Shown here: positions 14,016-18,457 of the stretch, piece by piece
Numbering within the stretch: the first letter of the stretch is position 1
Layout of the letters: the number at the start of each line of letters is the position of its first letter
Source: an uncultured Muribaculaceae bacterium
Lineage (GTDB): Bacteria > Bacteroidota > Bacteroidia > Bacteroidales > Muribaculaceae
NCBI GenBank assembly: GCA_934663645.1
Contig: CAKUKR010000045.1
Span: forward strand, 1 to 18,457
Reading direction: 5' to 3'
Length of the DNA: 18,457 nucleotides
Program-made: the position numbers and the translations under genes
Notes under the pieces: generated by a model
Told to the model about the DNA's origin: nothing
The model's input: only the letters and a program-made list of their open reading frames with translations
Databases searched by the model: none

Positions 14016-15329
14016 TCAGTCGGCTATGCGGGTTATTCTTGCGCCCAGGCGGTTGAGCCGCTCGTCTATGCGCTCATACCCCCGGTCTATCTGGTCGATA
14101 TTCTGTATCCTGCTTGTGCCCCGGGCTGCCATTGCGGCTATGAGCATCGCTATGCCGGCGCGTATGTCGGGCGACACCATGTTGGTGGCGTTGAGGCTGT
14201 GCAGCTTGCCAGAGCCTATGACTGCGGCGCGGTGAGGATCGCACAGGATGATGCGTGCGCCCATGTCTATGAGCTTGTCTACGAAGAAGAGGCGGCTCTC
14301 AAACATCTTCTGGTGTATCAGCACGCTCCCCTTGGCCTGTGTCGCCACCACGAGGAAGATGCTCAGCAAGTCTGGCGAAAGCCCCGGCCACGGAGCGTCG
14401 GCGATGTTCATTATCGAGCCGTCGATGAACGTCTCTATCTCATACGAGTCGCCGGAATTGACGATGATGTCGTCGCCGTCTATCGTGAGGTAAATGCCCA
14501 GCCGCCCGAAGGCGTCGGGTATGATGCCCAGGTCAGGCACGCTCACGCCCTTCAGCCGTATGTCCGAGCCTGTCATCGCGGCTATGCCGATGAAGCTGCC
14601 CACCTCTATCATGTCAGGCAGCAGGCGGTGTGTCGCGCCGCCGAGTGAGTCCACGCCCTCTATGACGAGCAGGTTTGAGCCGATGCCCGATATTTTCGCG
14701 CCCATTCGCGTCAGCATGCGGCACAGCTGCTGTATGTACGGCTCGCACGCCGCGTTGTATATCGTTGTCGTCCCCTCGGCGAGCACGGCGGCCATTATCA
14801 GGTTGGCAGTTCCCGTGATAGACGCTTCATCGAGCAGCACATACGCGCCCTTCAGCCGTCCGTCGCACGATATGTCATAGATGTGCCTGTCGGCACGGTA
14901 TCCGAAATTCGCGCCGAGCCGCGCCAGGCCGAGAAAGTGGGTGTCGAGGCGGCGGCGGCCTATCTTGTCGCCTCCGGGCTTGGGCAGTATGGCCTTGCCG
15001 AAGCGGGCGGTCATAGGGCCTATTATCATCACAGAGCCGCGCAGCGACTGCGCCTTGCGCACGAATGTGTCAGTGTGGATGTAGTCGATGTCGATGTCAT
15101 CGGCCTGGAACTCGTATGTGTCGGCATTGAGCCGTGAGACCTTGACCCCCAGGTCCGCCAGCAGCGAGATGAGGTTGCGGACATCGAGGATGTCCGGTAT
15201 GTTGGAGATTGTCACTTTCTGCGGCGTGAGCAGCGTGGCGCATATCACTTCCAGCGCCTCGTTCTTCGCGCCCTGCGGCACTATCTCGCCGCTGAGCCGG
15301 TGACCTCCCTCTACTATGAATGTACTCAT
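14016..15329 (-). CDS. murA: UDP-N-acetylglucosamine 1-carboxyvinyltransferase
   Basis: MurA transfers enolpyruvate from phosphoenolpyruvate to UDP-GlcNAc, the first committed step of peptidoglycan synthesis in the cytoplasm. The 437-residue length is normal. Lys22 in QGAKNEA, Arg97 in LRGSV, catalytic Asp311 in ADAPWPGLSPD, Arg390 in PDIRAG and the C-terminal QIDRGYERID are in place. The active-site loop reads PKPGGDKIGRRRLDTH, so the usual catalytic/fosfomycin-binding Cys is Asp121 (codon at 14967-14969). Asp at this position is known to keep activity and to give intrinsic fosfomycin resistance in other bacteria. It sits 40 bp after the DUF4290 gene and 7 bp before rimM, sharing the promoter upstream of the DUF4290 gene. 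Confidence 0.96.
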   Translation of the reverse strand: MSTFIVEGGHRLSGEIVPQGAKNEALEVICATLLTPQKVTISNIPDILDVRNLISLLADLGVKVSRLNADTYEFQADDIDIDYIHTDTFVRKAQSLRGSVMIIGPMTARFGKAILPKPGGDKIGRRRLDTHFLGLARLGANFGYRADRHIYDISCDGRLKGAYVLLDEASITGTANLIMAAVLAEGTTTIYNAACEPYIQQLCRMLTRMGAKISGIGSNLLVIEGVDSLGGATHRLLPDMIEVGSFIGIAAMTGSDIRLKGVSVPDLGIIPDAFGRLGIYLTIDGDDIIVNSGDSYEIETFIDGSIMNIADAPWPGLSPDLLSIFLVVATQAKGSVLIHQKMFESRLFFVDKLIDMGARIILCDPHRAAVIGSGKLHSLNATNMVSPDIRAGIAMLIAAMAARGTSRIQNIDQIDRGYERIDERLNRLGARITRIAD

Positions 15330-15369
15330 GGTGTCTGTGCTTCTGTGGATGACGGCAGCGCCCTGCCTG

Positions 15370-15960
15370 TTATTTTTTCTTTTTCTTCTTGGACGTTTCC
15401 ACCGGGGTCACGTCGCGGAACTCATGCAGGATGTACGTCTTGGGGTCGAGGACAATCCGCCCCTTGGAATACTCGGCCAGGTCGCGCAGTATCCGCGCAT
15501 CGTCAACGCCCTCCCTGTTGTGCGCCAGCATGAGCTTCTTCATGTGGTGGGCTATCATGGAGATGAGCGCGTCCTTGTCCTCGCCGTCCTCCATTTCCGC
15601 CACACGGTCTATCATCAGCTGGATGTTGCGGCCGTAGAACCGGTGCGCTATCCGCTTGCCCCCGTAGCTTATCTTGTTGGGGCGAGGGTGCATCTCTTCC
15701 GCGCTCGAAACCTCGCAGGGGAAGTCGATGTCGAGCTTGAAGTCCGCGATGATGTTTATATGGTCCCACACCTTTCTCGAGCCGTCAACGCCGGTCACGA
15801 GCTCCGGGAACAGGCTCTCCATGATATGGGCTATGGTGTAGGCGCACCGTGTGCGTTCCTCGCGGTCGGGGATATGCACGCAGTAGTCTATCATCTGATG
15901 TATGTTGCGGCCGTATTCCGGCAGCTTCAGCGGTAGAAGTTGGGTATTGTATGGTACCAT
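15370..15960 (-). CDS. DUF4290 family protein
   Basis: This 196-residue soluble protein matches the Bacteroidetes-restricted DUF4290 family, whose function is not established. It carries an ungapped internal duplication: residues 16-50 and 109-143 both fit YGRNIxxMID, then DxE, then IAHxM, with 15 of 35 positions identical. The segment between has KVWDHINIIADF and YGGKRIAHR. The C-terminus ends in six Lys residues encoded by an A-rich tract next to the stop. There is no signal peptide. It leads the operon with murA 40 bp downstream, and this neighbour pair suggests, without proof, a link to cell-wall precursor synthesis or its regulation. The ATG is 19 nt after a perfect -7 element. Confidence 0.88.
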   Translation of the reverse strand: MVPYNTQLLPLKLPEYGRNIHQMIDYCVHIPDREERTRCAYTIAHIMESLFPELVTGVDGSRKVWDHINIIADFKLDIDFPCEVSSAEEMHPRPNKISYGGKRIAHRFYGRNIQLMIDRVAEMEDGEDKDALISMIAHHMKKLMLAHNREGVDDARILRDLAEYSKGRIVLDPKTYILHEFRDVTPVETSKKKKKK

Positions 15961-15979
15961 CTGGCTTGTTTCGTTTTTG

Positions 15980-16010
15980 CAAAGTTACAAATTTTGCGCG
16001 AATGTGCAAA
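15980..16010 (-). promoter_or_regulatory. promoter of the DUF4290-murA-rimM operon
   Basis: On the minus strand TTTG (16007-16010) and TAACTTTG (15980-15987) match the Bacteroidetes -33 and -7 elements exactly with a 19-bp spacer. The -7 element ends 19 nt before the DUF4290 ATG, leaving a leader of roughly a dozen nucleotides. This is the best promoter in the window. The -33 element lies inside the palindrome listed separately. Confidence 0.75.
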
Positions 16011-16017
16011 TTGCACA
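16003..16017. promoter_or_regulatory. 15-bp perfect palindrome over the -33 element
   Basis: TGTGCAAATTGCACA has 7-bp arms around a single central base and covers the -33 element of the DUF4290-murA promoter. It resembles a dimeric repressor operator. It also lies 13 bp past the tsaB stop codon, so as RNA it could act as a weak tsaB terminator, although there is no U-run right after it. Confidence 0.4.
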
Positions 16018-16030
16018 CTCACGCTGTCCC

Positions 16031-16732
16031 TCATTTTCCCAGCACTCTGTTGCGAGGGGTTGTGGTCTGGTACTCCTTGCGGTAATAGGGCACGCTGTAT
16101 GCCGGGTCGATGAAGCGGCTCTCGCGGAAAGCCTTTTCGGCAAGGGCCACCATGTCACGCGCATGAGCCTCTATGCCGTCTATCCAGTGCGCCTCTGGCG
16201 AGGTGATGACGGACTTGGCCTTGGCTGTCGCGTCGCCCATGAAGTAGGCCTTGCCGCCAGCTATAAGCTCTGCATACGAGCCGCTGTCGAGTATCATCGG
16301 CTGCGGAGGCAGCAGCTCGCGCAGCGCGAAATCGTATGCCGCCGTGTACACCTCCATGCGCCGTGCGTCCACCATTGGCACGAGTATCTCGTCCCCCTCC
16401 CAGTCCATGCTCCGGAACATTGCCTTGACCGCAAGCAGCTGCAGCGTGTCCACGCCTATCAGCGGCACGGACAGCCCCATGCACAGCCCCTTGGCCGTTG
16501 ACAGCCCTATGCGAAGCCCCGTGTACGACCCTGGGCCCATGCTCACCGCGACGGCATCAAGCTTCATCTCCCGGCGGCTCATCTCATGCATGCACTTCTC
16601 GACAAACGGCGCAAGCCGCTCGGCGTGCTTCATCCCCTCCATGTCCTCGAGCTGGTACTCAACCATGCCGTCACGGCTGACGGCGACCGAGCAGATGCGC
16701 GAGGAGGTTTCGATGTTCAGTATAGTTGACAT
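16031..16732 (-). CDS. tsaB: tRNA t6A biosynthesis protein TsaB
   Basis: TsaB is the scaffold partner of TsaD and TsaE in making N6-threonylcarbamoyladenosine at position 37 of ANN-decoding tRNAs. The 233-residue length fits. The ASKHA-fold start STILNIETSS (2-11), HAERLAP (37-43) and the signature GPGSYTGLRIGLSTAKGL (66-83) are all present. It lacks the metal-binding HxxxH pair of the TsaD subunit, which separates it from that paralogue. The C-terminus ends with PYYRKEYQTTT, typical of the Bacteroidetes form. It starts 12 bp after the FAD-oxidoreductase stop, so the two genes probably share a transcript. Its stop is followed by the 70-bp region with the next promoter. Confidence 0.95.
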   Translation of the reverse strand: MSTILNIETSSRICSVAVSRDGMVEYQLEDMEGMKHAERLAPFVEKCMHEMSRREMKLDAVAVSMGPGSYTGLRIGLSTAKGLCMGLSVPLIGVDTLQLLAVKAMFRSMDWEGDEILVPMVDARRMEVYTAAYDFALRELLPPQPMILDSGSYAELIAGGKAYFMGDATAKAKSVITSPEAHWIDGIEAHARDMVALAEKAFRESRFIDPAYSVPYYRKEYQTTTPRNRVLGK

Positions 16733-16744
16733 ATTCGGTTGTTA

Positions 16745-18334
16745 TCATTGGTTTGATGATGACTGCGGCTGCCCGGCACAGGCGGCGAATGCCTCCACGC
16801 AGCGGATGCCGTCGATTGCCGCCGAGACTATCCCCCCGGCATACCCCGCGCCCTCACCTGCCGGGTAGAGGCCGCGTATCTCCACATGCTGCATGTCCTC
16901 CGCCCGGCGAGGTATCCGCACAGGGCTTGACGTGCGCGATTCCAGCCCCACAAGCACTGCCTCCGGCGACAGGAAGCCCCGGCGCTGGCGGTCAAACACG
17001 CGGAAGCCCTCTTTAAGCCTCTCGGCGATGAACGGCGGCAGCAGCTCGTCCAGGCGTGCCGTATGCACCCCTGGCGCATACGAGCTGCGCGGAAGGCTTT
17101 CCGACAAGCGTCCGCGCACGAAATCCGTCATGCGCTGCGCCGGCGCGTTCAGCGTGCAGCCGCCCTGGCGGCAGAAGCTGCGCTCCAACTCCTCCTGCAG
17201 CGCCATGAGCTCGAGTGCGCCGTGCGGCGCGTACTCGGGGAAGTCCCCCGGGTGAACCTCTACCACCATGCCCGAATTTGCCCACTGCCCGGCACGAGCC
17301 GAGGCCGACATGCCGTTGACCACAAGGCCGTCAGGCGACGTCGCAGCCGGCACTATCACACCGCCAGGACACATGCAGAAACTGTACACGCCGCGTCCCA
17401 GTACCTGTGTGACAAAGCTGTATTCTGCCGCTGGCAGGTACTTGCCCCGCCCCTGCTGCGAATGGTACTGCAAGCAGTCTATCAGATGCTGCGGATGCTC
17501 CAGCCGCACGCCTATGGCAAGCCCCTTGGCCTCTATATGCACACCCGACGAGTGCAGCATGCGGTACACGTCGCGTGCGCTATGCCCCGTGGCGAGTATA
17601 ACCGCATCGCCCCGGTACGCCCTGCCGTCAGCAGTAGTCACGCCTCGCGCCCTGCCGCCACTGACCGCCAACGCATCGACTCGGCTGTTGAAATGCACCT
17701 CGCCGCCGTGGCTGGTTATGGTCTCGCGGATATTGCGGATGACAGCGGGCAGCTTGTCGCTCCCTATGTGCGGGTGAGCGTCGATGAGGATGTCCTGCGA
17801 CGCGCCGTGCCGGCACAGCAGCGACAGCACCTTCGTCACGCTGCCGCGCTTCTTGCTGCGCGTGTAGAGCTTGCCGTCGCTGTACGCGCCCGCGCCCCCC
17901 TCGCCAAAGCTGTAGTTGGTGTCAGGATCAACAGTGCCTTCTCGCGAGATTTGCGCCAGCTTCAGCCGCCGCGCCTCCACACTGTCGCCGCGCTCCAGAA
18001 CCACCGGGCGGATGCCGAGCTCCAACGCACGCAACGCCGCGAACAGCCCCGCTGGCCCTGCCCCGACTATCACGATGCAGCGTCCTGCACTGCCCACATC
18101 CTTGTAGTCAGGCGTTTCGACATCCAGCGCGACACGGCTGTCATCGCCGCTGGCTACGCGCACCGTCAGGTTGACCCACACTCTCCGCTGGCGGGCGTCG
18201 ATGCTGCGGCGCGTCACCGCCACACAGTTGACATCTCCGGCGGACAGCCCGCACCCTTGCGCAGCAAGAGCCTTCACCGCGTCAGGGTCGGCAGCCTCAC
18301 GGGGAGAAACACGTATGTTGATGTCCTGTACCAT
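16745..18334 (-). CDS. FAD-dependent oxidoreductase, COG2509 type
   Basis: The product of about 529 residues begins with a small alpha/beta domain (1-85, VQDINIRVSPREA) and then a Rossmann dinucleotide-binding motif, VIVGAGPAGLFAA, with Gly91-Gly93-Gly96 and the ribose-binding Glu in VVLERG. Signature motifs of the uncharacterised FAD-dependent dehydrogenase group follow: FGEGGAGAYSDGKLYTR (about 143-159), ILATGHSARDVY, CMCPGGVIVPA, and the C-terminal FAD motif LYPAGEGAGYAGGI. No substrate is known for this group, so a specific reaction cannot be given. The ATG at 18334 is preferred over upstream in-frame codons because it matches the family N-terminus and sits 20 nt after a perfect -7 element. 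It is upstream of tsaB by 12 bp. Confidence 0.9.
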   Translation of the reverse strand: MVQDINIRVSPREAADPDAVKALAAQGCGLSAGDVNCVAVTRRSIDARQRRVWVNLTVRVASGDDSRVALDVETPDYKDVGSAGRCIVIVGAGPAGLFAALRALELGIRPVVLERGDSVEARRLKLAQISREGTVDPDTNYSFGEGGAGAYSDGKLYTRSKKRGSVTKVLSLLCRHGASQDILIDAHPHIGSDKLPAVIRNIRETITSHGGEVHFNSRVDALAVSGGRARGVTTADGRAYRGDAVILATGHSARDVYRMLHSSGVHIEAKGLAIGVRLEHPQHLIDCLQYHSQQGRGKYLPAAEYSFVTQVLGRGVYSFCMCPGGVIVPAATSPDGLVVNGMSASARAGQWANSGMVVEVHPGDFPEYAPHGALELMALQEELERSFCRQGGCTLNAPAQRMTDFVRGRLSESLPRSSYAPGVHTARLDELLPPFIAERLKEGFRVFDRQRRGFLSPEAVLVGLESRTSSPVRIPRRAEDMQHVEIRGLYPAGEGAGYAGGIVSAAIDGIRCVEAFAACAGQPQSSSNQ

Positions 18335-18354
18335 TGCAGTCGCGTTTAGAACCG

Positions 18355-18362
18355 CAAAGTTA
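18355..18362 (-). promoter_or_regulatory. -7 promoter element of the oxidoreductase-tsaB operon
   Basis: On the minus strand TAACTTTG matches TAnnTTTG exactly, followed by CGG, and ends 20 nt before the ATG at 18334. No clear TTTG lies at the -33 distance. Placement and consensus match support it. Confidence 0.55.
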
Positions 18363-18378
18363 CTCAAAATCGGCGACA

Positions 18379-18400
18379 ACGCCGACATGCACGCCGACAT
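18379..18400. repeat. paired 10-bp direct repeat upstream of the promoter
   Basis: ACGCCGACAT occurs at 18379-18388 and again at 18391-18400, so the repeat unit recurs every 12 bp. It starts 16 bp upstream of the -7 element, in a place where an activator or repressor could bind. A short hairpin, CGGCG/CGCCG at 18371-18384, overlaps it. Confidence 0.35.
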
Positions 18401-18431
18401 TTCTCGATTTCACCACAGCAAAGCAAGAGCT

Positions 18432-18457
18432 GTTAACCCTGTTAACCTCGCGTTAAC
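18432..18457. repeat. cluster of three GTTAAC palindromes at the window edge
   Basis: GTTAAC occurs at 18432, 18441 and 18452. The first two form an adjacent tandem of TGTTAACC-type 9-mers. The cluster runs to the end of the window, so its full extent is unknown. It lies in the intergenic sequence upstream of the oxidoreductase gene. Confidence 0.35.

Noticed and set aside
13755..14648. 297-codon plus-strand open frame spanning rimM and murA
   Set aside because: It runs antisense across two conserved genes and shows no domain signal.
17063..18349. 428-codon plus-strand open frame opposite the FAD oxidoreductase
   Set aside because: It lies wholly antisense to a gene with clear FAD motifs, and has no recognisable domain or promoter. 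It is a composition artefact.
18335..18400. N-terminal extension of the FAD oxidoreductase to 18400
   Set aside because: The extension crosses a perfect TAnnTTTG promoter element and the direct repeats, and the family N-terminus fits the ATG at 18334.
1..18457. CRISPR array, insertion sequence, integrase, toxin-antitoxin or tRNA/rRNA gene
   Set aside because: By eye I found no regularly spaced repeats, terminal inverted repeats, transposase motifs or tRNA cloverleaf pattern on either strand. The window looks like stable core chromosome.

Overview
The window reads as an ordinary chromosomal segment of a Bacteroidota bacterium, order Bacteroidales. A GC-rich lineage such as Muribaculaceae would fit, but that family assignment is inference. 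The clade evidence is direct: five promoters carry the Bacteroidetes -7 element TAnnTTTG (one with a single mismatch), most starts have no Shine-Dalgarno, there is a DUF4290 protein and a PorT-like outer-membrane barrel, MurA has Asp instead of Cys in its active-site loop, and Tgt lacks the zinc cysteines. I see no mobile element, CRISPR array, rRNA or tRNA, and no sign of recent transfer.

Layout. Positions 1-155 hold a possible gene tail and a promoter for the plus-strand pair tgt (queuine tRNA-ribosyltransferase) and lptF/G-type permease (LPS export). All later genes are on the minus strand. An envelope pair, a four-LysM protein fused to a periplasmic-binding-like domain and a PorT-like barrel, converges on the lptF gene with 14 bp between stop codons. 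Next comes a complete tripartite RND efflux operon in the order lipoprotein adaptor, RND pump, TolC-like outer-membrane factor (10953 down to 5434). Upstream of it lies a tightly packed seven- or eight-gene run from 15960 down to 11062: DUF4290 protein, murA, rimM, a small acidic protein, an OmpA-domain protein, a small outer-membrane protein, an FKBP-type PPIase and a YjbR-family protein. The last unit (18334 down to 16031) is an FAD-dependent COG2509-type oxidoreductase followed by tsaB.

How the genes relate. The content is dominated by envelope biogenesis (LptF/G, MurA, OmpA-like, LysM, PorT-like, efflux pump) and translation or tRNA modification (Tgt for queuosine, TsaB for t6A, RimM for 30S maturation). 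Genes are coupled tightly: TGATG stop/start overlaps link LysM to PorT and adaptor to pump, and the acidic gene overlaps the OmpA-like gene by 29 bp. The five recognisable promoters lie only 19-26 nt from their start codons, so transcripts should have very short leaders.

I did not find a clearly undescribed system. The items most worth checking are the LysM/binding-protein/PorT-like pair, the 35-residue internal duplication in the DUF4290 protein, a perfect 15-bp palindrome over the -33 element of the DUF4290-murA promoter, and the active-site or metal-site substitutions in MurA, Tgt and the RND pump.
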